Of a stretch of DNA of 61,294 nucleotides, positions 8,901 through 17,201 are shown piece after piece. Source of the DNA: Betaproteobacteria bacterium. Its GTDB lineage: Bacteria; Pseudomonadota; Gammaproteobacteria; Burkholderiales; Burkholderiaceae_C. Position 1 is the first letter of the stretch; each line of letters opens with the position of its first letter. The stretch covers positions 1-61,294 of the forward strand of contig JANYKR010000085.1 of NCBI GenBank assembly GCA_025358155.1, written 5' to 3'. A program made the translations under genes and the position numbers. Below the pieces are notes generated by a model. It saw only the letters and a program-made list of their open reading frames with translations, did not search any database and was not told where the DNA came from.

Positions 8901-9500
8901 CTCTTCAAATTCACCCGCCTTCTCGGCGTAGGCGCGCGCCGACCGGGCATCGACCCGGGCCTGGCCGAGCGCATCCAGATTGGCGTAGAGGCACTGCGCC
9001 ACCGGCAGTGCGGCCCGCTGGCCTCGCCCCAGGCCAGGCGGCAGGCCGTAGACCGCAGGCAGACTCCGCGCCGGAGCCGCGCCCGGGGTCGCCGCGCCGG
9101 CTGCACCGTGCGCCAAGGCCGCCGCGCCCATGCGATCAGCCTCATGCTCCAGCGCCGGGTCGTCGTTGACTGCCAGGCCCTTGGCCTGCCAGGTCGGCGT
9201 CACCCGGCCCTGGCGCTGCTGCACGATGTGCCAGGCCTCGTGCGGCAGGTGCTGGGCCTGGCCGGGGCCGAGGTGAATGTCGGCGCCCTGCGCATACGCC
9301 AGCGCCCCCAGACGCGCCGGCGCAGCGCTGGCCCGGTGGACCCGCACATCCGACAAGTCCAGGCCCGACAACGCGGCAATGCCCGACAGCAGCGGTGCCG
9401 GCAGGCCCACGCCTGCAGCGCCGGGCCGCGCCGCAAGCCGCCCCGCCGGGACGGACTCATGGCGCGGGGTGGCCTCGGCTTTTTGCGGCGCTGGGGTCAT
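5994..9500 (-). CDS. eCIS effector: DUF4157 protein with C-terminal ADP-ribosyltransferase-like domain
   Basis: This is a 1168-residue protein without a signal peptide. The start is ATG at 9500, 13 bases after the ATPase stop. Residues about 35-130 form a DUF4157 domain with an intact metallopeptidase-like HEAWH (87-91) and LEHEADRMG (117-125), a module common at the N-terminus of eCIS cargo. A central region contains RLAMLGWMLPNHDHSFYE (around residue 545), a motif I associate with other large DUF4157 proteins. The last 140 residues look like a mono-ADP-ribosyltransferase: VYSGARQ (1061-1067), an STS-type FLSTAK (1091-1096) and GEEEVLFPPGARF (1131-1143), where E1132/E1134 fit the ExE pair. 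The first arginine is displaced (YSGAR rather than YRG). It is followed by the overlapping YbjN gene. Predicted role: loaded toxin; target unknown. Confidence 0.8.
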   Translation of the reverse strand: MTPAPQKAEATPRHESVPAGRLAARPGAAGVGLPAPLLSGIAALSGLDLSDVRVHRASAAPARLGALAYAQGADIHLGPGQAQHLPHEAWHIVQQRQGRVTPTWQAKGLAVNDDPALEHEADRMGAAALAHGAAGAATPGAAPARSLPAVYGLPPGLGRGQRAALPVAQCLYANLDALGQARVDARSARAYAEKAGEFEERLGARLSEAAEPMVVVNAMLDKVKQVVNAWADHTGQARLQVYGQEFKFDDGDKYFGAFMMSGAAIKKVFDSRNTFGKAQPARKKLKVVYNAVRNNNLAKWLKVASDELAEHHAALLAVRVQAPVTVVRTLGAFNAPNSLVGAQVENVTPGFAAQSGLAVALANSGRHADVQQSSLQDKVPVQIGGGPARPVHISAPDKFSAISRGTLAEVAQVDIANRDRLYHQNQGVDYAHQNTVRNRDLPNLTADEIRLLRQRQLQVDPGPINKTAKRAFKARADDKLSWEQGRDAIAVLLNSPVDQAAAAIGARLEAGVSGSTGMMFAAAKNLGLNSPLMLQRLRLAMLGWMLPNHDHSFYEIMRAAEIQGVPFTTDPLRPGWQYEAPQNYLPVAVAALRDLLPERQFPRWFLGGAHKDALADRLTVQSPAGLNAVLRLRGLPDAAVNALDDRAKSEALLMAEDIRSANFQPTGVGGPPQQAAALAANRLLARQLRERSSYRWLSARHPTHAELWFTLLMARAQKPLSDDMAALRRADPATLPVLAANAAAHRLWLVGAGVPAPLLVPVADHFLADLVLLGAMVAHAPFTAAQPINAPANLPHLQALQAAPAWSRLAGLGRQINLNAVVGRLIGHAHGGVLEGGLHDQSLNPRTAGLIARGVPDSLARSVGGRPDSNAVFDFIDHISAEVTRIMLLAAPLRLAELQLFITGALVWQQRFTGQFGANRFDLVVAAIADRAGMDLSASPHLNALASAAAAQSLSLAIQPASFGQAGFRAAGLTMAEDTLKANLGNVATLVGTPWHNLLAPVELASINAYSRLGGMGAWQAALSGLDTTNRVASDKLVKLAPRIAAAVSGLRKLPVAAGPVYSGARQDLAGQPAQAIAQFPVGRIWTQDNFLSTAKTVASSFIPNLSYGVAYEITRLRTGRDIQMISTNSGEEEVLFPPGARFIVVEVTDRSAMPGGYGKVWVRMVEL

Positions 9501-9513
9501 GGGTTGTGCCGGT

Positions 9514-10902
9514 TCAGGCCTCGCGGCCCTCTTTGTCGAGTTCGCGGGCAATGGCGCGCTGCAGTGCGTCCCGCGTGATGCAGTGGCTGGCGTCGTCCAG
9601 CGCACCCAGGCAGACCTGGCGCACGGCGTTGAGGATCGCGCCGCCGCACAGCTCGAAGCGCTGCGCGATGTCGCTCAAGTCGACGTCATCGGCCAGCCGG
9701 GCCTGGCCGGGCAGGCTCTGGCGCCATAGCTGCAGACGCTGCTCGGCGCTCGGTACGGGAAAGTAGATGATGGCCTCGAAGCGCCGGGCGAAGGCGGCGT
9801 CGATGTTCTCGCGCTGGTTCGAGGCCAGGATGGCGATGCCGTCGAAGGTCTCGATCCGTTGCAACAGGAACGACACCTCCTGGTTGGCGTAGCGGTCGTG
9901 CGCGTCTTTGGTCTCCGAGCGCTTGCCGAACAGCGCGTCGGCCTCGTCAAAAAACAGGATCCAGCCCTTGTGCTGGGCCTGATCAAAAACGCGGGCCAGG
10001 TTTTTCTCGGTCTCGCCGATGTACTTGGACACCACCAGCGACAAGTCGACCTGGTAGACCTCGCGCCCGGTGACTTTGCCCAGCAGTGCAGCGGTCATGG
10101 TCTTGCCGGTGCCAGGCGGGCCGTAGAACAGCGCCCGGTGGCCGGGCCGCAGTTTGGGCCGCATGCCCCAGCCGTCCATCAGGGTTGCGCCGTGGCGGAC
10201 CCAGACCAGGATGTCCTGCACCTGGGCCAGTGTGCCGGGGTGCAGCACCAGGTCTGACCACTGCAGCGCGGTGGTCAGTGGCCGGGCCGGAAAGTCCAGC
10301 CCCAGGTTGGGCCGGGGCGCGCGGCCGGTGGTGCACAGCGCCAGGCCCTCGCCGCTGAGCGCCAGCACACAGGCCAACACTCCCGCCAGTGCGCCTTTTT
10401 GCAACGACGGGGTTGGCTCAGGCGGGGCCAGATGCAACAAGCGCTCGGTGGCAAACCAGTGTTCGCGCTCAAACAGCGACTGCAGTGCAAAGCGCGGCGC
10501 CAAGGCCGCGCCAGCGACCAAAAAGGCCAGCGTCTGGCCGGTCGGCGTGAAATCGCCCGCTGCGTCACGTTGGCCGCCAAACTCGGTGAACTGGCGGTCG
10601 AAGGTCTGGTTGCGGGTGTGGAAGATGTCGAGCAGCTGCGGCTTGCAATGTGGCAACAGCGCCAGCACCAGGGCCAGGCGCTCGAGCGGCGTGGCGCGGT
10701 GTCTGCGCAGCAGCTTGGCAAAGTCTGACCGGGCACCCGACAGGCTGGGCGCGGCGATGCCGAGGGGGTCTGTGCCGGCGTGTTGCAGCGCGTCCGCCGG
10801 CGGGCCGAAATAGCGTTTGAAGCGGGCATCCACGACTTGGGCGAACCAGGCAAATTCCAGCTCCAGGTCGGCCGCGTTCTTGGCACCGGCGTCGAGCCGC
10901 AT
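9514..10902 (-). CDS. eCIS AAA+ ATPase (Afp15-like)
   Basis: This 462-residue AAA+ ATPase has an N-terminal domain of about 230 residues followed by one ATPase module. Walker A is GPPGTGKT at 261-268, Walker B is ILFFDEAD, sensor 1 sits in ILASNQREN and the arginine-finger loop is FARRFE. All are intact. Contractile injection systems of the Afp/PVC family carry one such ATPase near the end of the structural genes. It is thought to act in the cytoplasm during particle assembly or cargo loading. The ATG at 10902 lies two bases after the stop of the tape-measure gene; an ORF start 21 codons further upstream would overlap it and is less likely. Confidence 0.92.
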   Translation of the reverse strand: MRLDAGAKNAADLELEFAWFAQVVDARFKRYFGPPADALQHAGTDPLGIAAPSLSGARSDFAKLLRRHRATPLERLALVLALLPHCKPQLLDIFHTRNQTFDRQFTEFGGQRDAAGDFTPTGQTLAFLVAGAALAPRFALQSLFEREHWFATERLLHLAPPEPTPSLQKGALAGVLACVLALSGEGLALCTTGRAPRPNLGLDFPARPLTTALQWSDLVLHPGTLAQVQDILVWVRHGATLMDGWGMRPKLRPGHRALFYGPPGTGKTMTAALLGKVTGREVYQVDLSLVVSKYIGETEKNLARVFDQAQHKGWILFFDEADALFGKRSETKDAHDRYANQEVSFLLQRIETFDGIAILASNQRENIDAAFARRFEAIIYFPVPSAEQRLQLWRQSLPGQARLADDVDLSDIAQRFELCGGAILNAVRQVCLGALDDASHCITRDALQRAIARELDKEGREA

Positions 10903-10904
10903 GG

Positions 10905-12836
10905 CTACCACTCCACCTGCAGCAAGGCCGCCATCCAGGGCAGCTTGACAAAGCCGGTATGCCACGGCAGCCGGCCCAACACGACGTCCCAGGATTCACG
11001 CTCAACCCGCAGCAAGTGGTGGCCGTCGAGCGCGCTGAGCTGACCCCGGCGCAGCAAGAAGCTGCCGCGCAGACCGTCCGCCGACAGCCCGCCCAGGCTG
11101 CCGGCCTGCTCGATCACGGCAGCCAGCAGGGCCTGGGCCTCGGCTTGCTGCGCCTCGGGCAAGGGCGTGCCTGGGTCGAGCGGGTCGAGCGGGTCGATCG
11201 GGTCGATCGGGGCTAGCAGGTCCAGCCCGCAGAGCAGCTTGCACAAGGGCAGTTGGTGCTCGGCCGGGTCCGGGTCGCCACTGGCCAGAAAGTGCAGCAA
11301 GCGGGCGGCGGTCTGGGCGGCGCTGTCGCTGGTAAAGCTGCGCCCGCTGACCAGGCCCAGCCGCTCGAAAAAGCTGCCCAGAAATGGCCAGAGCAGCACC
11401 AAGCCAGCGTTGTCAACAAACAGCGCGTCGGCCAGGTCGATGGGCTTGCCAGGTTGAACCGCAGCCGGGCCGGCCCGCAAGCGCGCGGCCACGCCAGCGG
11501 CGCTGAGCGGCGTGCCCTGCCCGCTCTGATCGAGGGCTGCCCGCAAGCCTTCGTGCAAGGCCTCAGGGGCCAACAGGCCTTGGGTGCGCGCGGCCCCGAC
11601 CAAGGCCGCAACCGCTGCGGCCTGGGCCTCAGGGTCAGGCCCGGTGCCGCCGGCTGTTCGCCGCAAAACCGGCGGGAGCTGGCCCAGCACGCCGGCCACG
11701 CGGCCCCACAGCGCCCGGCCCCCGGGTGTGCCGGCCCAGGACTGCAGCAAGCCGACAAGCTGAGCGTCGGCCCGGCGCAGCGCCTGTTGATCTGCCGGGC
11801 TGCCCGCCCCTGCTTCTTGAGGGTGCGAACCGGCCCCAGCCCAACGCCCATCCAGCACCTGGGCCACCTGCCGGGCGGCCGGGTGCTGCCAGTCGCTGCC
11901 AGCGCGCCAGGCCTGCCACAGGCGCGCAGCGGGCAGGTCGTTTTGATCGGCCAGCAGTCCCAGCGCCAGCGCCAGCAGCTGCGCAGGCAGTTGCCCATCG
12001 CCTGCGCCGGCCAGCAACGGTGGCCACCAGCTCAGGCGCAACCGAGCCAGGGCGACAGGGTCGGTGTTTGAGGCTGGGTGCTGCGCCGTGTTGTTCGCCG
12101 CCACGGGCGCAGCCGTCTGCCAGCCGGCGGCAGCGGCAAACCGGTCGGGGTCGGGGTCAGGGGCAGCGCCGGCCGACCTGCGGGCAACCTGCAAGGCTGC
12201 TGCCAGACCGGCCAGGCGTGCGCCAGCCAGCGCTGGCCAGTCGGGGTGCAGGCACCGCAGCAACTGATCCAGCCTGGCATCAACACCGGCGTCAACACCG
12301 GTGGCCGAGCCGGTACCGCCCTGAGCCGGCCGGTTGCCCAGGTACGGCAGCAGCCGGCGCCAGGCATCGCCCCGGCCGGCCAGGCTGCGCAGCCAGTCGC
12401 GGGCGGCGGCGGGCGCGGCCAAAAGCAGATCAAACGCCTTGGCCAGCGCCTGACGGTCGGCCGGGTCAGCCCACCAGGGCAGCGTGCCAGTGCAGGCAAA
12501 GTGGCCCAGCAGCTCAGCCGCGCTCTGGTGGGCAGGCGTGGCCTGGGCGGCCTGCGCCAAGCGGCTGGGCAGGGCAGTGGCCAGGCGTTCAGCAGCGGTG
12601 GCAGGCAGTTCGGCGGCATGGGCCCAGGGCAGTGCGCCCAGGTCGAGCTCGAGCTTGTCGATACGCAGCAGTTCGCCTGGTGCAGCCAGCGCGTCGCAGG
12701 CGGCTTCAATCACGGGCAGCAGGCGCGACAGGTAGAGCCCCTGGAGCGCTTCGCCCAAGGGCTGGGCGCTGGCGCGGTTGCAGCCTTCGAGCTGCAACAC
12801 CTGGCGCAAGATGCGGTGCTGCTGGGTGCGGATCAT
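10905..12836 (-). CDS. eCIS tape measure protein family (CIS_TMP, Afp14-like)
   Basis: This is a 643-residue protein. Residues 6-70 (HRILRQVLQLEG, then LLRIDKLELDLGAL) and the C-terminal 180 residues (DNAGLVLLWPFLGSFFERL, PLCKLLCGLDLL, RLPWHT...LPWMAALL) are the two conserved ends of the family annotated as contractile injection system tape measure protein. The middle is Ala/Gln/Leu-rich, low in conservation and helical, as expected for a ruler. An Asp-Pro-Leu/Ile run sits near residues 542-554. It is short for the family, which would predict a short particle if it does set length. It is 15 bases from the upstream gene and two from the ATPase gene. Confidence 0.85.
   Translation of the reverse strand: MIRTQQHRILRQVLQLEGCNRASAQPLGEALQGLYLSRLLPVIEAACDALAAPGELLRIDKLELDLGALPWAHAAELPATAAERLATALPSRLAQAAQATPAHQSAAELLGHFACTGTLPWWADPADRQALAKAFDLLLAAPAAARDWLRSLAGRGDAWRRLLPYLGNRPAQGGTGSATGVDAGVDARLDQLLRCLHPDWPALAGARLAGLAAALQVARRSAGAAPDPDPDRFAAAAGWQTAAPVAANNTAQHPASNTDPVALARLRLSWWPPLLAGAGDGQLPAQLLALALGLLADQNDLPAARLWQAWRAGSDWQHPAARQVAQVLDGRWAGAGSHPQEAGAGSPADQQALRRADAQLVGLLQSWAGTPGGRALWGRVAGVLGQLPPVLRRTAGGTGPDPEAQAAAVAALVGAARTQGLLAPEALHEGLRAALDQSGQGTPLSAAGVAARLRAGPAAVQPGKPIDLADALFVDNAGLVLLWPFLGSFFERLGLVSGRSFTSDSAAQTAARLLHFLASGDPDPAEHQLPLCKLLCGLDLLAPIDPIDPLDPLDPGTPLPEAQQAEAQALLAAVIEQAGSLGGLSADGLRGSFLLRRGQLSALDGHHLLRVERESWDVVLGRLPWHTGFVKLPWMAALLQVEW
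11175..11210. repeat. 9-bp tandem repeat (four copies) in the tape-measure gene
   Basis: GTCGAGCGG occurs twice, followed by GTCGATCGG twice, with no spacer. On the coding strand this gives repeated Asp-Pro-Ile/Leu triplets. Each unit is exactly three codons, so copy-number change would keep the frame. Confidence 0.75.
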
Positions 12837-12851
12837 GAGCCGCCGCGCGGG

Positions 12852-15800
12852 TCAGGGCTGCAGGTTGACGCTGACACGGGCCGCCAGCAGCACCCGGGTG
12901 CGCGGATCAGCGTCGCGCGCCGCGCTGACCTGGAACGTGGTGGCCGCACTGATCGGCCCGGTGGGCAAAACCAGATCGGCACCCGTGCCGGCCAGGACTG
13001 CGCCCACGGCCACGGCGGCTGCGCCCGCTGCGCCGGCCACCTCAAGCTGGTAGCGCACGCCGGGCTCGCTGGCTTGCAGCTGCAGCTGGGTCGATTGACC
13101 TGCGCTCACCGCGGCGCTCTGGGCCTCCAAGGCCAGTGCGGTGTTGGGCCGCACCTGCAGTGACCAGCGTTTGACACGGGTGAGCGCCAGGCCCGGATCG
13201 GCGGGACGGGTGACGACCAGTTCGAGCACCGCAGCGGCCAGCAGCGCGCCGCTGACCAGCACCAGGTCTGCGCCATTGCCGTCCTGCGCCGGGCCCTGGT
13301 CCTGGCCGTTGCAGCGCAGCAAGTAACGCTCGCCCACCGTGCTGGCCTGCACGCTGAGCCGGGCTGCAGCGCCAAAGTCCAGCAGGTCGTTGGCCAAGCT
13401 GAGCGTGGGCAGGGCCGTGATGACGGCCTGGCGCGCCAGCGGGCTTTGCAGCCCGGTCTGGGCGCGCGTGGCCTGCAGGCTCAGGCGGGTGCCGACTGGC
13501 CAAGAAGCCACGACCAGTGACGGATCGGGCGGCGCGGTGCCGGCGCGGTCGGCCAGCGGGTTGGCGGGGCCGAGTGCAGCACCGGCGACCACAAAATCCA
13601 ACCCTACACCGAACTGGCCCAGGCCCTTGTTTTGAGCCGGGTTGCGGTCGTCACGCTGATGAAAGTATGCCGACAACGCTGCCGACACTGCAGGCGCAGT
13701 GCCGGCAACCGACTGCACCGCATAGAACACACCGGGCTGACCACCGGCCAGCGCCAGTTCGCCGCTGGTTTGAGCACCGTCCAGCACGACCTGAAGCCGC
13801 AGCGCGGGCTGGGTGTCGGGCCTGACCAGCAACAGCGAAGCCGCATCCAGCAGCATCTGCGTGTCGATCCGGCGGGTGGAGGGGTCGGCCAGGTGGGTCT
13901 TGACCGCCTGCACCAGCAGCACCTGGTCAAACTCGGGCGGCGGCAGCGGCAAATCGAGCGGTCCGCCATTGCCGGGCACGGGGTCGGCAGCGCCCAGCAC
14001 GACAAAACCTGCTGGCATGTCGTAGGGGTTGGGTCGCTCTGGCGGCGCAACGCCGGGCGTGCCAGCCAAGCCCGCGCTGAGCCACGCGGCGTTGCCCGCA
14101 GGCGCGCCGGCGGGGTCGCGTTGCCACTCGGCGTCGCGCACCCGCCGGGCCAGCACGCGGTACCGGGCTGTGGCCTGGCTGGCCAGGATGCGCAGCACGG
14201 TCGGCTGGCGGTGGTCCACCACAGCGCCTGGCACCAGCAGGGTGGCCTTGCCCGGATCGGCCCGCAGCTTGAGCGACAGGCGGGCGTCGAGCAGGCTGCT
14301 CTCGGCGCTCCGTCCCGACGAGATCGGAAAGCGTTTGGTGGCTTTGACGGCGATTACCAGGTCCTCGGTCAGCGGGCCGGTGGCCAGCGTGACCGGCCCG
14401 AAGTTGCCCACCACCAGCGCCGGCTGCTCGGCGGTGCCGAGCACCAGCTGGTACTCCACCCCCTCCTGGCTGGCGTCGATTTGCACGTTCACGCTGCGGC
14501 CGTGGTCCACCAGCCGGGCGTCGCCGGGCTGCGGCATGGGCACCTGGGCGTCGAGCAGCGGGCAATCCAGCAGCGAGATTGCCAGCGTCGTGTCCAGCCC
14601 CACCTTGACCGCCACCGCCTGGTTGAGCCAGCGCGGGCCCACCGTACCGAAGCGCTTGAGTGCACGCACCCGCAAGCGGATGTCTTCGAGAATGGGCGGG
14701 GTGGTGATCTCGACCCGGCTGCCGCTGCGCACGGTCGCGCCGGCCGCATCGGCGGCGGTTTTGTACTTGAGCGGCGCGCCGTCGGGGCCGCGAAGTTCAT
14801 AGTCGACATCGACCTCGGCGTCCTCGATGCTGACCACCGTGCGCGCGCCAAAGGCCACCAGGATCTTGTCGGTGCCGAGTTGCAAGTCGGCCAGCGGTGC
14901 GGTGTCGCCCAGGCCCAGCAGGTCGATCAGCCGGTTGCGCCGGCTGCGCAGGGGTGCCTGCACGCTGGCCGCTGGGGCCTCGCCCGCCGCTACCGGGTCA
15001 AGGCCCAATCGCGACCGCTCGCTGTCGCGCCACAGCGCGCAAAAATCGCCATACACCGCGTCGAAACGCAGCAGGGTTGCAGCGTCCAGCCACAGCACCC
15101 GCAGGCCCAGGTGGGCCGGCGCCTCGTCGCGCACCGTTTGCTCGACAAAACTGCGGAAATTGGCGTCGCTCAGGCGGCCAGCAGCACCGGCAAAGACAAA
15201 GCTCAGGCTGAGCGAATACGGATCGGGCGAGGCTGCCGCACGCAGCAGCGGCAGGCCGGGTGTGGCGCCGGGGCGCTGGTCTTGCGGCAGCGGCCGCAAC
15301 AGGATGTGCTCGACCAGGTGGAAGCGCTCGTCTGGCCCGCGCAGGCCAAAGCGGCGCGACAGGCGCAGCGCCAGGCCGGCGATGTTGAGCTCGGACGGCT
15401 CGCCCAGCATGTCGCGCGCTACGCTGCGGTCGTGGCCGATGCGCGGCAGATCACGCAAGAAGGCTTGCTTGTCACGCACCAGCACGGCCACTGGCGGGTC
15501 GGCACTGGCGAGGGTGCCATCGGACAGCAGCAAGGTGTGGTTGGCAAACTGTTCGCCAAAGCGCGCCATCAGGTGGTCCAGCATGCGGTTGCGGCGCAAC
15601 AGGCCGAGCGATGCAGCGGCCGGCTTGAGGCCCCCGGGCTGGGCACCACCGGGCAAGGCGCCGGCCCAGGGGTCTTCGCTGATGGCTTGAAGGCGTTGCG
15701 CAAAGCTGGCCGGGTCGCGCACCCGCAGGTCTGCCAGGCCCAGCGCGCCGTCGTCGTCCGGCACGGGCTGCGAAAAGTACGATTCAGTGCCCGCGTCGTC

Positions 15801-17183
15801 GAGCGCAAACAAGCGCCGCGCCTGACCGAGCTGGGCAAACTGGTTGGCCAGCAACTGGTCAAAAAACTGCAGATAGGCTTTGCCCTGGCGGGCCTGGGCA
15901 TGGCGCTCGACGGGCAGGCTGTCGGCCAGGCCGGCGGGGCCAAAGCCCCAGGCCTGCGGAAAGTGGTTCAGCACCGAGTGGTAGCGGCTGATTTGCCTGT
16001 CTCGCCCTTGCGGGGCGGGCAGGTCGCGCTGCTCGTCGACCCGCGCGCTCCGGGCCGCTGCCAGGGCCAGGCGCTGGGTGTGGCGGCGCAGCGCCTCGGC
16101 CGCCACGCCGGGCTGGTCAACCCGGGCACCGCGCCGGTTCAGCCGGATGGCAGAGCCGGCGATGTCGAAGCGGGCGCAGCGCTGCCCGTCGATGGTGCGC
16201 AGCCAGTCGCGGCTGGGTTTGCCGTCGACCAGAAACTTGAGCGACTTGACGGCGAGCACGCCAGGCAAGTCCATCAGCAGGTGAATCAGGTCGGACAAGC
16301 GCAGCGAGTCGCGCCGCGCGGCGGCCGCCAACTCGTCGGGGTCGATGAACCCATGGTCGAGCAAGGGGCCTTCAAAAATCTGGTCGACCCGGGCGCCGCT
16401 GGCCAGCCGGTCGCGCAGTGAATGCCAGGGCACGGCAGGCGACATGTAGGCCGACACCACGCCGTACAGTCCGGCCAGCAACTCGGTCACGTCGCAGGCG
16501 GGGTCGAGTTCGAGCGCCAGGTCCAGCGCCACCGGCTGCGGGTCGAGCACCTGCACCACGCCAAAATCCTCGCCCAGGCTGCGGTAGCGCTGCAAGCGCT
16601 CGCTGGCGCGCTGCACGATCAGGCTGCCGTCCACGTCCTCGCCCCAACCCGACTTCTCGATCCGCACCCGGTACAGGCCGCGCAGGCTGACCGGCGACAG
16701 GTTGGGGCTGGTGCTGCCCACAGCGGCAGCGGCTGACGTGGCGAGCGCAGCCCCGGCCAGCGAGCCGGCCACCGCCGCGGTCTGGGGCGAGAGCGGCGGG
16801 CTGATGCTCTGTTGCGCCGCGTCATAGCTGGCCACCACCGCCTCCATCGGCTCGATCCAGGCGTTTTTGACGCCGGCCACGTCGATCACCAGGCGGCGCA
16901 GGTCGTCCAGCGTGACTGGCGCGCTGGTCAGCACCTCGGCCGGGGTGAACAGGCCGTCGTGCGCGCTGCCGCCGGCGAGCCCGTCGGCCAGCAGGTCGGG
17001 CACATCAAATGCGGTGCGGTAGCCCAGGTCGGTCAGGACGTAGCACAGCGCCTCCAGGATGGTGATGCCGGGGTCGTGGCTGTTGTGGTCGGTCCAGGTA
17101 TCGCCGGCCAGGCGCTGCAGGCTGGTGATGGCGCGCGCCCGCAGCGCGTCGTACTCAAGCATCGGGCTGGATGGGCTGGCCAT
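12852..17183 (-). CDS. eCIS baseplate protein (Afp12-like) with C-terminal Ig-like repeats
   Basis: This is a 1443-residue protein. The N-terminal half has the hallmarks of the Afp12-like baseplate family: DTWTDHNSHDPGITILEALC at residues 28-47, a GLYRVRIEK strand, and the central AYLQFFDQLLANQFAQLGQ segment. The C-terminal half (about residues 772-1443) is different. It is a series of beta-rich units with a recurring hydrophobic-x-Ala-Ser-x-x-Gly-x-x-Tyr-x-Leu core, resembling Ig-like modules. The gene lies between the S74 fibre and the tape-measure protein rather than directly after the gpJ-like gene, as in Afp. Baseplate attachment plus an outward repeat arm would suit target contact, but that role is inferred. 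No convincing Shine-Dalgarno is seen before the ATG. Confidence 0.82.
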   Translation of the reverse strand: MASPSSPMLEYDALRARAITSLQRLAGDTWTDHNSHDPGITILEALCYVLTDLGYRTAFDVPDLLADGLAGGSAHDGLFTPAEVLTSAPVTLDDLRRLVIDVAGVKNAWIEPMEAVVASYDAAQQSISPPLSPQTAAVAGSLAGAALATSAAAAVGSTSPNLSPVSLRGLYRVRIEKSGWGEDVDGSLIVQRASERLQRYRSLGEDFGVVQVLDPQPVALDLALELDPACDVTELLAGLYGVVSAYMSPAVPWHSLRDRLASGARVDQIFEGPLLDHGFIDPDELAAAARRDSLRLSDLIHLLMDLPGVLAVKSLKFLVDGKPSRDWLRTIDGQRCARFDIAGSAIRLNRRGARVDQPGVAAEALRRHTQRLALAAARSARVDEQRDLPAPQGRDRQISRYHSVLNHFPQAWGFGPAGLADSLPVERHAQARQGKAYLQFFDQLLANQFAQLGQARRLFALDDAGTESYFSQPVPDDDGALGLADLRVRDPASFAQRLQAISEDPWAGALPGGAQPGGLKPAAASLGLLRRNRMLDHLMARFGEQFANHTLLLSDGTLASADPPVAVLVRDKQAFLRDLPRIGHDRSVARDMLGEPSELNIAGLALRLSRRFGLRGPDERFHLVEHILLRPLPQDQRPGATPGLPLLRAAASPDPYSLSLSFVFAGAAGRLSDANFRSFVEQTVRDEAPAHLGLRVLWLDAATLLRFDAVYGDFCALWRDSERSRLGLDPVAAGEAPAASVQAPLRSRRNRLIDLLGLGDTAPLADLQLGTDKILVAFGARTVVSIEDAEVDVDYELRGPDGAPLKYKTAADAAGATVRSGSRVEITTPPILEDIRLRVRALKRFGTVGPRWLNQAVAVKVGLDTTLAISLLDCPLLDAQVPMPQPGDARLVDHGRSVNVQIDASQEGVEYQLVLGTAEQPALVVGNFGPVTLATGPLTEDLVIAVKATKRFPISSGRSAESSLLDARLSLKLRADPGKATLLVPGAVVDHRQPTVLRILASQATARYRVLARRVRDAEWQRDPAGAPAGNAAWLSAGLAGTPGVAPPERPNPYDMPAGFVVLGAADPVPGNGGPLDLPLPPPEFDQVLLVQAVKTHLADPSTRRIDTQMLLDAASLLLVRPDTQPALRLQVVLDGAQTSGELALAGGQPGVFYAVQSVAGTAPAVSAALSAYFHQRDDRNPAQNKGLGQFGVGLDFVVAGAALGPANPLADRAGTAPPDPSLVVASWPVGTRLSLQATRAQTGLQSPLARQAVITALPTLSLANDLLDFGAAARLSVQASTVGERYLLRCNGQDQGPAQDGNGADLVLVSGALLAAAVLELVVTRPADPGLALTRVKRWSLQVRPNTALALEAQSAAVSAGQSTQLQLQASEPGVRYQLEVAGAAGAAAVAVGAVLAGTGADLVLPTGPISAATTFQVSAARDADPRTRVLLAARVSVNLQP
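12860..14870 (-). repeat. Tandem Ig-like protein repeats within the Afp12-like gene
   Basis: At least four units share one pattern: VDVDYELRG, SQEGVEYQLVLG, STVGERYLLRCNG and SEPGVRYQLEVAG. Each is followed 25-35 residues later by a Gly-rich turn and a strand ending x-V-x-A-x-(K/R). Two further units (SQATARYRVLA, GQPGVFYAVQSV) are weaker. The period of the clear ones is about 110 residues. Boundaries are by eye. Confidence 0.6.
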
Positions 17184-17201
17184 GGCAGTGGCGTGCTGCG
17201 G

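Noticed and set aside
13632-16421. 929-codon open frame on the plus strand opposite the Afp12-like gene
   Set aside because: It is rich in Gln, Gly, His, Arg and Val, as high-GC antisense frames usually are, shows no domain, and lies fully opposite a well-supported gene.
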